Positions 24,890 to 36,200 of a stretch of 64,000 bases of DNA are shown here, in pieces (position 1 is the stretch's first letter; each line of letters opens with the position of its first letter). The notes below the pieces were generated by a model. The model saw nothing but the letters and a program-made list of their open reading frames with translations. It made no database searches and was not told the origin of the DNA. The translations under genes and the position numbers were made by a program. Origin of the DNA: Dastarcus helophoroides (lineage: Eukaryota; Arthropoda; Insecta; Coleoptera; Bothrideridae); NCBI GenBank assembly GCA_028583605.1, contig CM053329.1, positions 33,070,992 through 33,134,991 on the forward strand, given 5' to 3'.

Positions 24890-27757
24890 TTCAAGTTCTG
24901 TAATATTCGGGGTCTAAACTCAAATCTAAACTCGGTTCATCAACACCTTTAAAATGAAAGACCACATGTGCTGTCTCTGACAAAAACCCAAGCATCCCCA
25001 TCCATCAATACAGTCCATAACTACGTCCAAACTACGACTTGCACACAAAATTTCAACACAAGCGGGGAAATTTGTGCTTTTACGCGAAGTGACCTCTCCT
25101 GTCTAACGAAAAGAAGGACCGGAATCTTCTGATCATGATGTGATTTGGCTGAAAATATGCTCCAAAAACGAAGTAATATTCATTTGTTTACTTTATTTGT
25201 CTCCAAACGATCCCTCATACAGACAGCTCTTCTCTTATCTCTCCGTAACCTTTGATCACCTACAGACGAATTATCCAAAAACTGAAGTCGTCTTTCTCGG
25301 TGACTTCAACGTACACAACATCCCCTGGTTAAGGTTTTCTTTTCGAACTGACGACGCGAAAAGGATGGCTGAGGCTTTCGCCATCACTTGTGGACTATCG
25401 CAATTAGTTAAGGAACCGACAAGAATTCCTGATGTAGATACCCATCAACCTAATCTACTCAACCTTTTTCCTTACACATTCACCAAATTCGTATAAAATC
25501 TCTGTGAGATTCACCGCTTGGAAATTCGGATCACAAGCTTGTAGCAGCCTCTCGCTCGCTTTATATACCACCCCCTTCTCAGACGCAATCCCGTAGGGTT
25601 TGGCACTTTAACTCTGCAAACTGCGAAGAATTAAGAGACTTCTTTGCATCTTTCCCATAGCAGGAAGTATGCTTTAACTTAGGTAACCCTTCCTTAGTCG
25701 CCGAATCCAACACAGAAACTATCCTGATTGGTATGGAATGCTCAATTCCCCACTCCCAAAAGAAGTCTGCCTCCAGTAAATCTTGGTTCAGTGAAAAATG
25801 TGCTCGGGCTGTCTCCTGCAAAAATTCACGCATATCGTCGTTGGCGAAACAATCCCTCAGTCAAGATTCGGACCATATTTGTAGATGCACGAAATTCTTG
25901 TAAACATGTTATTGACGAGGCAAGGGGTGATTTCGATCGTAAAATGTGCCAGAGGTTTGTCAACTGTCCAAACGGTTCCAGGTCCTTTTGGGGATTTGCA
26001 AAGTCGATTGAAAAGAATTTTACATCTTCAAATTTTCCACATTTACTCGATGAAAATAGCAATATTGCTACTACCTCTAAGGAAAAGGCTAATATGTTAG
26101 CCTTAATGTTTGCTGAAAATTCTAATCTTGATTCTCAAAATGCAAAACCTCCTATTCTTCCCAAGGTTGGCACTTCGATGCCTGAAGTTGTTTTCAGACA
26201 ACGCACAATCAGGAAGATTCGCCTTGAGCTTGACACTTTGAAAGCTACTGGGCTTGACGGTATTCTCGCTATCGTTCTTAAGAAGTGCGCCCCAGAGTTG
26301 ACTCCTGTCCTAAGCATATTATTTTCACCCTCTTACAACAAAGGTGTATTCCGTAACATCTGGAAATCTGCTAGAGTGCAGCCTGTTCCTAAAAAGGAAA
26401 AAGGGAATCTGGCGAACAACTATCGCCCTATATCTTTGTTATCCGTTATATCCAAAGTGATGGAAAAGGTTATTAACATCAAGATTCTCAAGTATCTAAA
26501 GGAAGATAGAATCAGGCAATACGGTTTTAGACAACAATGTCCCAGTGGCGATCTACTGGGACATATGTTACTCATATCTGTAACTCAGCTATGGAAAAAC
26601 ATGGTGAGGCTAGGATTGTGGCATTGGATATTGCAAAGGCTTTCAACAGATTCTGGCACCGATCTCTTCTCGCCAAATTAACATCTTATGGTCTTTCTCC
26701 CTGGACTCTGTCATTTGATATCCAATTTTCTCGCTGGCAGATCTCTTCAGGTCGTCGTCGATGGCATCTCATCCGAGACATTTGCGATTGATGCAGGGGT
26801 CTCTATTTCTGTTACACATAAACGATCTCTTAGCATCAACTTCCAATACTATATACAGCTACTCATGATAGTAACCTTGTGTCATCTTTTTTCTCTGACA
26901 AACCATTATCTATCGCTGCTTCTGATCGACTAAGGGAGCAGCAGATACAGACAATCAATCGGGATCTCGAGATGGAATGGAGTAAGAACAATTTGGTCGA
27001 CTTCAACGCTTCAAAAACTCAGGCCGCGGTTTTCTCTAAGAAAATATCAAGAGATAATGCAACAAACATACCAATGGACGGTAACATTTTTCCGATGGGA
27101 TCTAATCTATCTATCCTAGGAGTGAATGCGAGCACTAACTTCTCTTGGGACGATCATGTGCGCGCCATTCCCAAATCCGCCTCTCAGAAGCTAGGCTTTC
27201 TTTTTAGAGCTAAAAAGTACTTTACATCTCATCAGCTATTAACACCATACAAAGCTCAAGTTAGGCCAACCCTAGAATACACTTCTCATGTTTGGAGTTC
27301 AGTCCCAAAACACACTTTAGATTTTTTGGATTCAGATCAAAGAAGAGCGATTCGCCTAATTGATGACGAGAGTCTGACCGATTTTCTCGAAACACTAGAG
27401 CACAGGCGTAGGTTGGTGACTTGTCTTTTTTCTACAAGTACTATCATGGAAGATGCTCGCAGGAACTAATAAGATAGATCCCCCAATGGCAAGATTCTTG
27501 AGGCGTACTAGATAGTCGGAGACAGCAAATTCCTGTGCGGTCCAGCTTGACACAGTGAGGACTTTTCTCTACGGAGACTCTTTTTTCTATAGAAGTTATG
27601 GAACTTGTTACCGAAAGGAATTTTCTCCAAAAATTACAACCTATCCTTGTTTAAAAAGGCGGTTTATCGCCATCTATTCTTGTTTCCGCATCCTAATGGC
27701 AGTGCTTTGAAAGCATAATGGGGTTACCCCTTGAGAGTGGATTAAACTTAAAAAAAA
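24890..27757 (+). mobile_element. LINE-A, longest copy (endonuclease plus RT), decayed
   Basis: The copy starts in the endonuclease N-terminus ('NIRGLNSNLNSVHQHL', about 24905). It continues with 'TKTQASPSINTVHNYV', 'YPKTEVVFLGDFNVHNIPWL' (GDFN motif, 25265-25330), RT 'NYRPISLLSVISKVMEKVI' (26419-26475), 'VALDIAKAFNRFWHRSLLAK' and 'LVDFNASKTQAAVFSKK'. The C-terminal 'AKKYFTSHQLLTPYKAQV' precedes the shared 3' terminus with an A tail at 27747-27757. The usual YADD region (about 26860) is damaged ('YSYS.D'). Several frameshifts split it, so it is an inactive copy. No ORF1 is present. Family: CR1/Jockey-like superfamily, exact clade not determined. Confidence 0.9.
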
Positions 27758-27947
27758 GTTAAAGTTTTGAGTTTTATTAAGTAGATTTCAAAGGCGCTTG
27801 AAGTCGATAGCACCTAGAAAAGGGGTTTAAATTATAATTTTAAAATAATTTTTGTTACCGTAAGTAAACCCTACCATAGTCATTTTTTTTGATTTTTATT
27901 TATATTCTCTTAAAATTATTGATATTATGACTGAGATATATCGCTTA

Positions 27948-29866
27948 CAGTGCTAGTTTGTAACTTGGAATTAATTCAGTAAACCAAAGACAGTTTTTTT
28001 TCAGAAATATCTTTGAACAAATCGGTTAATATTTTAATTTGTGCCGCTATTTTTGATGTAGGAAAATTTTATACAGCATGTCCCAAATTTAAGATATGGC
28101 GTCATCGACAATTTTTTTAAATAGTAGCGTAATTTTTTTCTTGACTATTCTTAAAGTGCATATTAAGTTGCACATACGTACCAAATTTCAATTTTATATT
28201 CCTTGTCATTTAAAAGATATTTACAAATTTAATAACTAATTTGAAAAATCAAGAAATCTGATCTAATTCAATACAATTTACACAACGTTTAAAAATCGCG
28301 TATCAAAGGTATTCGTTTGACATTTTTTGTCAAATTGGGTTGACGTCTAATTAATCTTATAAAAAAAGTTAATAAAAACAAATAAGAAAAGTAGTGTCGT
28401 ACTGATCGAAGAGGCTATTAGTTTGTCGTTTAGTAGGAAACACAATTTATTAAAAAATCAACCAAAATGCCGTACTTAACTGAAACCCACAAGATTAAAA
28501 TTTTAATAATGATTGGCTACGAAGATAGAACAAGAACACAAAATGAAGTTATTCGTTTATTCAGAGAGAAGTATTCTGATTTACCACCCATATCGCAAGG
28601 TACCGTAAGCAAGATTGAAAAACAGTTTAGGGAAAATGGGCATTTAGGAAAAACAAGTAATCCTCGTCAGAATGCACTCAATGAAGATGTCAAAATGAAT
28701 GTACTACTCTCTGTCCAAGAAAATCCTCATGTCGCCACTAGTCAGATAGATAGGGAACTCGAAATTAGTTAGTCTTCAGTTTCAAGAATTCCGAAAATGC
28801 AAAAATTTCATTCTTATAAAATGACAATCCTCCATGAACTCTTAGAAGACGATCAAGATAGAAGACTCAAGTTTTGCGTAGAAATGATGAATCTACTGGA
28901 CAGAAATGTTCTAAGTATAGAAAATATCCTATATTCAAATGAATCAATGTTTATGTTAAATGGTGAGCTAAGTCGTTAAAATTGTCGTTGCTGGGCAGGC
29001 AACAACCCACACTGGATGTGGGAAGGCCACACTAAACATCCAGAGAAAGTCAATGTTTGGGCAGGGATTGTTGGTGATCGAGTTGTAGGACCAATTTTCT
29101 TCCAAGTAAATCTCAATGGGACAGGATATTTAGAATTCTTGCAGGAAGAGCAAATTCCTTATCTAGCTATTTTGTTTTCCGATCCGGTCGAAGCTAATGT
29201 TCCGAATAAAAACATCTTGTTTGAACAAGACGGTACCTCTCCTCATTTTGCAAGACTCGTTCGTGAGTATCTGGAGCAGATGGATTGGTAGAAAAAGGAC
29301 TTTTTGAACGGCCATCCAGGTCTCTGGACTTGACACCTATGGACTATTTTCTATGGGGATATTTGAAGAGCAAAGTTTTTAAGCCCAAACCTACAAATAT
29401 TGAGGAGTTAAAAGGACGAATAAGACAGGAGTGTAGAGTAATTTCCCCCTGAAGTAATTAAAAATCTTCAAAACGAGTTTCAGTTCCGTTTAGGGTATTG
29501 TCAGTTAGTAAATGGATAAAATTTTGAACATTTATTGAACAAAGTTTATTGAGTTGAATCAGATTTCTTGATTTTTTTAATTAGTTAATATTTGTTAAAT
29601 ATCTCTTAAATGACAAGAAATAAAAAATTGAGTTTTGGTACGCATATGTAACTTGATATATTCCTTTAAGAATAGTCAAGTAAAATATAGGGTTGTCTTT
29701 AAAAAATTGTCGATGACGTCATATCTTAAATTTTGGACATTATGTATAACATTTTTCTACATTAAAAAGAGCGCAAATTAAAATATTAATCAACTTGTCC
29801 GAGCCTAATTCCGAAAAAAAAACTCTTTGATTTAGTAAATTTATTCCAAGTTATAGACTAGCAGTG
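27948..29866 (+). mobile_element. Mariner/Tc1-superfamily transposon with about 320-bp TIRs
   Basis: Both ends read CAGTGCTAG / CTAGCAGTG inside TA dinucleotides (27946-27947 and 29867-29868), the expected target duplication. The TIRs are long: the left arm (27948 to about 28270) and the right arm (about 29545-29866) share 'TAACTTGGAAT.AAT', 'CATCGACAATTTTTT', 'ATTCTTAA' and 'GTCATTTAA' phrases in inverse order, with roughly mariner-type divergence. The single broken transposase gene lies between them. The 1.9-kb length and complete ends indicate a whole insertion later inactivated by mutation. Confidence 0.92.
28467..29540 (+). pseudogene. Mariner/Tc1-superfamily transposase, inactivated
   Basis: The N-terminal helix-turn-helix is intact ('MPYLTETHKIKILIMIGYED', 'SQGTVSKIEKQFRENGHLGK'). 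A stop follows at about 28770, another after 'NGELSR', one after 'YLEQMDW' and further ones downstream. The catalytic region aligns as 'ILYSNESMFMLNG' (first acidic D replaced by N), 'KVNVWAGIVGDRVVGPIFF', 'FEQDGTSPHFARLVREYL' (second D kept) and 'SLDLTPMDYFLWGYLKSK' (third D kept). This follows the DDE/D order of IS630/Tc1/mariner transposases. The first catalytic residue is lost and the frame is broken in several places, so it cannot be active. Confidence 0.88.
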
Positions 29867-29869
29867 TAA

Positions 29870-30740
29870 AAGTGTAAAATCAATTTAGTGTTAGAAACTG
29901 AAATGTATACTTTGAAAATCGCGATGTATGTTATTAGAATTCTCTCCATGAAATCTGCACGAATATGGGAGTTTAGTTAAACACAAACCTTCATATGCAT
30001 ATTAATATTTCAATTCAAATGTAGCTCGACTATACTAATTTAGATATAAATTGCCATATGATGGGAATTTGAATCATCTTATCTACATGTGTTTTACTCG
30101 AGAAATGTCGTATTTTTCCTGGTAAAACATCACACATAAATTACTCAGACAGATTGCAGTCTGCACAATTAGTTTTTCGTTTCACTATTTGGAAATTCGT
30201 GTGCGCTAATCAAATTCCAGCAATTTCATTGAGTATAATCGTTCGTTTTATACAACAGAATTCGAAAAGAATTTTGATTATTTCATTTATTTGTTTTGCC
30301 GCCCATTGCATTTTTTCACCGATTTTGTTCCCATTCGTTTCCAGCAACTTTAAAGTTTTAATGAATTGACAAAATCAATGTTTTTTTTTTATGAAGAATT
30401 GTATTTATAATTTTTGTAACTGGTATCTAGTTCACTTGTTAATTTAACGGAAAGAAGGAGGAATTCGATAAGTTTAGTTTTAGTTCTTGCTTACAGTTTT
30501 GCTCTTTACCTGTTTGGCATTGTAGAGAGAATCTGCTTTCTACCAAGACAAAATTTAATCCTCAAGTGTACCGGTGAATGTTCTGGCTTTTAATTACTTA
30601 ATTTTACCGCACAACGCATAATTATGCATAGAATAACGGTGGAAATTCTTTCTTCTGGTTAAAAAGTACTTTTCGATGCATTTGAGTCTATGAAGATTTA
30701 GTTTCAAAAACTTACAACTCACAATTTCATATAATTAGCA
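29870..30740. other. Unassigned intergenic DNA
   Basis: AT-rich, with a 71-codon open frame at 30154-30369 that has no recognisable domain. Nothing else is supported. Confidence 0.35.
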
Positions 30741-30746
30741 TTTGTA

Positions 30747-31860
30747 CCGGGTGTCAACTAAGAAAGGACGCCGGCTATATCTCACCAACGGACCATCCCA
30801 CAGTTTTGAAAAAAAAATTTCAATGAAAAAAGTGGCCCAGAAAAATCGCTGGAAAATATTTTTGAGGTTCTAGAATGACCGCTAGGTGGCGTAATACGTG
30901 GAGCTAAATAGAAAATTAGGTTTTTCTCGAAATTTTGCTTAGTTAAAGTATATCCAAAATTCAGGCATTGTAATCCTAGAGTAGTTTCGATATATTTTTA
31001 ATCGACACTCTTTCTTCTATCTCTAACAATTAGATTTAAATATTGAAATACAAATCTTGTCCCCTGAAACCAATTTTTTATTTTATAAAAAAATATAAAA
31101 GCGGAAATAACAATTCAGATAGAAGAGCAGGTAATAAACACATTTACAACCTTAAAGACGTTCACTTTTTTATTTCATTTTCGCTGTTAACTTTTTTCAA
31201 GGGCCACTTTACTAGTTTTGTAGACAATCTATGTGATTATCCATAACTTAAACTGTCTTTGCCAATATCTTTGGTTACACAAAAGATATTGAGTTGCGAT
31301 TTTTACTGATATTTAGGGCTTTTAATTCTCTATTTTAAGGTTTTCAAATTGACATATCATTTTATTTAATTTTTTTAGAAAAACGGCCAAATTTGATACC
31401 ATTTTATATAACGCGCTGTAGCAGTGACAATAATTTTAAAATAAAAACACGTGAAAGTGCCGTCGATAGACTAAATAGCACTCTTTCTATAGAGACTAAA
31501 TTTGTTAAATTTCCTTAAGGCTAACTGAAGTTAATGGTATTTAAAAAAAGTTTTTTTCGACGTCTCCCTACCACTTTATTTTTAAAGACTGATCAAAAAG
31601 TGAAAGCAAAACAAATTGAAATTATACTAGGATTACAATGCATGTATTTTCAATATACCTTAATTAAGCAAAATTTCGAGAAAATTCTAATTTTCTAAGC
31701 AGTCTTACCTATTACGCCACCTAGCGATCATTTTAGAACTTCAACAATATTTTCCAGCAATTTTTCAGGGCCACTTTTTTTATTGAATTTTTTTCCCCAA
31801 AGCTGTGAAGTGATTCGTTGCTGAGATATAGCCGGCGTTCTTTCTTAGTTGACCACCCGG
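30747..31860. mobile_element. Non-autonomous TIR element of about 1.1 kb
   Basis: The ends are CCGGGTGTCAAC (30747) and the reverse complement of CCGGGTGGTCAAC (31860). About 250 bp of each flank is inverted-repeated: 'AAGAAAGGACGCCGGCTATA', 'AATATTTT..AGGTTCTAGAAT', 'GCTAGGTGGCGTAAT' and 'CTCGAAATTTTGCTTA' recur on the right in reverse complement. The interior (about 31010-31600) encodes no transposase and contains a short F1 fragment (31040-31073, TTGAAATACAAATCTTGTCC). The superfamily cannot be fixed because no target duplication is obvious. Confidence 0.8.
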
Positions 31861-31881
31861 CACAATAACTGTTATTTTTTT

Positions 31882-32011
31882 ATTGGTGGAACGAACTGGT
31901 CCTTGGTTATCTTTAAAAATTGTTCCATGAAACCAAGAAAGATTAAAAAACACAACATAGGTTTCTCTAACGCCTTTCGATAGCCAAGCTATCATCTTCA
32001 GAGAGATTCTA
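31882..32011. mobile_element. F1 foldback element, copy C (left tail and left arm only)
   Basis: Carries the family tail ATTGGTGGAACGAACTGGTCC and the left arm ('GAAACCAAGAAAGATTAA', 'CTCTAACGCCTTTCGATAGC'), and stops shortly after the centre. The right arm is missing. It sits directly against the right end of the TIR element at 30747-31860. Confidence 0.8.
31964..32006 (-). ncRNA. Hammerhead ribozyme-like motif, F1 copy C
   Basis: On the minus strand: stem I UCUCU/AGAGA (5 bp, perfect), CUGAAGA, one extra U, stem II GAUAGC/GCUAUC (6 bp, perfect) with loop UUG, GAAA, then GGCGUU. Family copies elsewhere have ACG/CGU here, a loop-less self-complementary stem III; this copy has one C-to-G change in it. 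It is the best-preserved stem I/II of the F1 family. Confidence 0.65.
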
Positions 32012-33205
32012 ACATCTAAATCTAAAATTAACCCTTATGTACTAAAAATATTCACTTCGTGCATGATCGATCGCATCCGAATGCGCATACGCATGCGTAT
32101 CTAATCATCAAAAATTTTAACAGAAAACTAAAACAAAAAATAAATTTCGAGTTTCAAGTCGAACTTTTAACTTCTCAAAAATCTTGAATTCAAAGCAGAA
32201 AATTCAAAACTGAGCAGAAATGAGTCGAGATTTCGAAAAGTTTCAAGACTGACTTTAAAATCTTGGTTTGAACGCTTGAATGTTGACAAACAAGTAGAAA
32301 TTGTGTTTGCAGTTGAACTTTCCACTTTTTTTCGAACTCTGGGATTCACACTCAAAATTTCGAGTTTAAGCTTAAAATTTCAAAGAAAAATACTCTTGGG
32401 TTGTAAATTTTTAATTTTATCAACCACGTTAATCTTTTCTTTGAAAGCGTAAGAATGTGAAAAATCAACATTTGGTTTTTTACGATGCAAATTTCACTTC
32501 ACGACTTGCGATAAAAGTTAAACATGTTTTCAACTATGTTGCTTGAATGTCGTTGTTAAATATTTAAAGTACGTGATTTTACCCCTGGTAAAAATATTCA
32601 AACTATGGTCACATACGATTACTGATAAAAGGGTGGTTTCACTTCGAATGAATTTAAAGCCCAGCTATTCCCACTACGGCGTTCGGAATATGTTATGGAC
32701 TTCCCTCACAATAGTCCGGAAATTTATTATGATCTGAACTATTAAATTAGCATATAGGCTGATTAAGGTAGGACCATGAGCTACATATTAATTAATAATA
32801 CCGGTGAAATCAACATTTACGGTTATTTTACACATTAAGTACTATTTTGTTAAATGAATACATAATAAAAATGTGTATAATTGGATTAAACCGAAAAGTA
32901 AAAAAATATATTCATTCTACTTCATTTAATACTGGAGTGCCCAAGCAAATTTGTCTGCAATAAAGTAAATAACAAAAACACTAATTTTTGTCTTGATTAC
33001 ATATTTTAATGGTCCCATTGAATTGAAGAAAAAAATTTCCCAAAATTTTTGGTTTAACATTTCGATGAAACTCGAAATTTCTTGTTTACCACTTCGTTTA
33101 AACTTAAAATTTTAACAAAATATTGAACATTTAACTTTTAGTCAAAATTTCCAATATAGGTACATGCCAGTTTCCAGATTAACTGTCAGGTTAATTAGGC
33201 GGTTG
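32012..33205. other. Upstream region of the alpha-COP-like gene
   Basis: 32110-32400 and 33010-33150 are phrase-block DNA. Nothing else is recognised. No clear TATA box is evident near the start codon at 33211. TGTCAGGTTAATT lies about 25 nt upstream and could include the transcription start, but this is a guess. Confidence 0.3.
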
Positions 33206-33210
33206 TCAAA

Positions 33211-36200
33211 ATGCTAATCAAGTTTGAAATAAAATGTACTAAGGTCAGAGGACTCTGCTTCCACAATAAACGGCCATGGATTATTTTAAGCACTGCAAAC
33301 GGAAGCATCCAGTTATGGGACTACTACTTGAAGATTCTTCTTGAAAAATTCGATGAACACAACGGGCCAGTTCGCGGGCTCGACTTCCACAAGACTCAGC
33401 CACTCTTCGTTTCTGGTGGTCACGATAAATTGGTGAAAGTATGGAACTATAATAAGAAGCATAGCTTATTCACCTTGTACTGCCATATGGACTACGTGAC
33501 ATGTGTAAAATTTCACCACGAGTACCCATGGATCGCTTCCGCTTCAGACGATCAGACTATAATCATATGGAACTGGCAGAGCAGGAGTAAAATTACTGTT
33601 ATCACCGGACACAATCACTACGTTACAGCTGTGGAGTTTCATCCCACGGAAAATTACTTTGTTTCTTCATCTTTGGACTCTACAATACGAATATGGGATT
33701 TGTCTATGTTGTGGAAGAAGACCAATTCAGAGGCACCATCAATTACGGATTTAAGCTTGAACAACATGGACTTATTTTCGGAGATTTATCCTTTTGCTTC
33801 GCATATTTTGGAAGGACACGTTGGTGGTGTTAGTAGTGTTGCTTTCGATTCTAAACATGCTTTGTTGGCTTCCTGCGGCGATGATCATATTATAAAGTTG
33901 TGGTCGGTTGTGGCCAGTCCATTTGAGGTCAAATCATTTAAAGGACACTACAGCAATATAACAGGTAGTTTGCTAAAAAATCCAGCATATATTCTAAATC
34001 TAGCAGTCTAACCTCTTTGGTCATGTGGAGACTGTCCCCAGTTTTCCCATGGTTCGATAGCTGACTGCTTGTACGAAGCTGTACTTTCTGGCTGTGGTGC
34101 ATTTATCGGTTTCAGGTTGAGTATGTCCGACTTGTGCTATCTAAAAAAATCGAAACCAATCTCTGATTCCCAAACCTAGAATCTAATAAATGCCCCACCC
34201 AATCCTATGCATTGCCGAACGTTAACATTGATTAAATCAAAATGTTTTAATATACAAACTCTATGCCAAATTTTAAGTATATCTTTGTCAATTCCAGATA
34301 TCGTTTTTCATGCAAAGAAAGAGTTGCTGTTATCCACCAGTGAAGACAAAACTTTGCGAGTTTGGGACATTGTTAAAGCTACCTGCGTGTATTCATTCAG
34401 GAAAGAATCCAACAAGTTTTGGACTATAGTCGCCCATTCTAAACTCAACCTTTTCGCAGCTGGACATGATAACGGCATGTTTATTTTCAAATTGGAGCGA
34501 GAAAGGCCTATTTATCAAATCTGCGAGAGTGAACTCTATTACGTAAAGAATGACTGCGTGCATCGTTTATGCATCGATAATTGTAAAGATTGCGTATTAT
34601 TCGAAAGAACCACCAACGAGAAAACCACCATACATGGCTTGTCATTTAACTCGAAGAGAAAGTTATTGATTTTGGATGTAGCTGCTGGGTCTTTGGAGGC
34701 GCATTTTTATGAAATATACGCTATCAAGCTAGATACTTATAAGACGATTTGCAAGCAATCACTAGGTGCCGCAGCCCACTGGATCAATAATGATCATTTT
34801 GCAGTATTAGAGAAAAATAGTGTTATAATTAAAACTTACAATGAAACAGTAACAAGGATACTGAAACAACATTGCCTCCAGTTGTTTACGTCTCTTCCTG
34901 ATACAATCCTGATGAAAAAAGAGGAAGGAATATGCTTATTTGACTTGAAGAGGAACTGCGAATTCGGCTCTATTAAATGTCATGCCAAGTTTACTTATTG
35001 GTGCACCAAAATGTCTTTGGTAGCGCTCGTCTGTAAGCATGAAATTTATATTTGTGACGTCAGTCTTAAGATCATTTCATACTACAAGGACGCGTCCAAA
35101 ATAAAATCTGGTGCATGGAGTGATCTCGGTGTTTTTATGTTCAACACCAGCAATCATTTGAAGTATCTTCTAATAAATGGAGATTATGGCACAATAAGAA
35201 CTTTGGATGTTATAATCTATATTAGTAAAATTCGTAATGGTAACGTTTTCTGTCTGGATCGCGAAATCAACTTAAGGATATTCAAAATTGACACGACTGC
35301 ATGCGATTTCAAATTAGCATTGAGTTGCAAAAATTTTAATCAAATATACACCTTAGGGCGCAAAAGATTACTCCTTGGACAATCAATAATATCATATATG
35401 AGAGAAAAAGGTTACTCTGATTTAGCTTTGGAGTTTGTCAAAGATCCCAAAATTAGATTTTCCTTGGGAGTGGAGTGCAATCGACTCGATGTCTCATTCG
35501 AAGCTGCAAAGTTATTAAACCAAAAACTTTACTGGACTGAATTAGCGAAAGTTGCTATGTGGTTAGGACAATACCAGTTGTGTGAAACATGTTATAACTT
35601 TCTAAGGTCATACGAAAAGTTAATGTTTCTCTATTTAGTAACCGGAAATTTTAACAAAATAGCCACGTTAATAAAGTTCTGTAAGAGTAATTTGAGTTTC
35701 CAGTACCAAGCAGCCTTACTCGTGGGCGACGTGAAAGCAAGAATTGATATCTTAAGAATTAGGCAGCCGAATTTGGCCGATGTAACAGCGCAGACGCATG
35801 GGATCTGCTCAGGGAAACCAAGCAAGAACGAAGCAAAGTTTTTTCAAGCGCCTCCAGCTTTGGTACAGCTTGATACTAATTGGCCAAGGCTTCAAGCTCC
35901 TCTCGCATCTAGTCTTAGTTCTCAAAATCCTCAAGAAGTTTTGTCAATGCGGATTAAAGGGAATAAAAGCGTAAAAGAAGCATTAGACCCTAACGTGCTC
36001 TTTCAGGAGTATTTAGGCCGAAGTAACGAAGACTTACATATTGAGGAACTTATAAGACGTGGTCATTTTAGAACTGCTTGCAAGTACCTACATGATAATT
36101 ATGGGGTAGTCAAATTCATTTCCTATCAGAAACATTTTCAAAACATTTACATTGCTTCATTCGTTAGGGGATACCTAGGCAATATTTCATCAAATATAGC

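Noticed and set aside
34207..34296. Upstream extension of the second alpha-COP exon from ATG 34207
   Set aside because: The peptide before the acceptor has no similarity to alpha-COP, while splicing from 33964 restores the conserved WD40 sequence. This stretch is intron.
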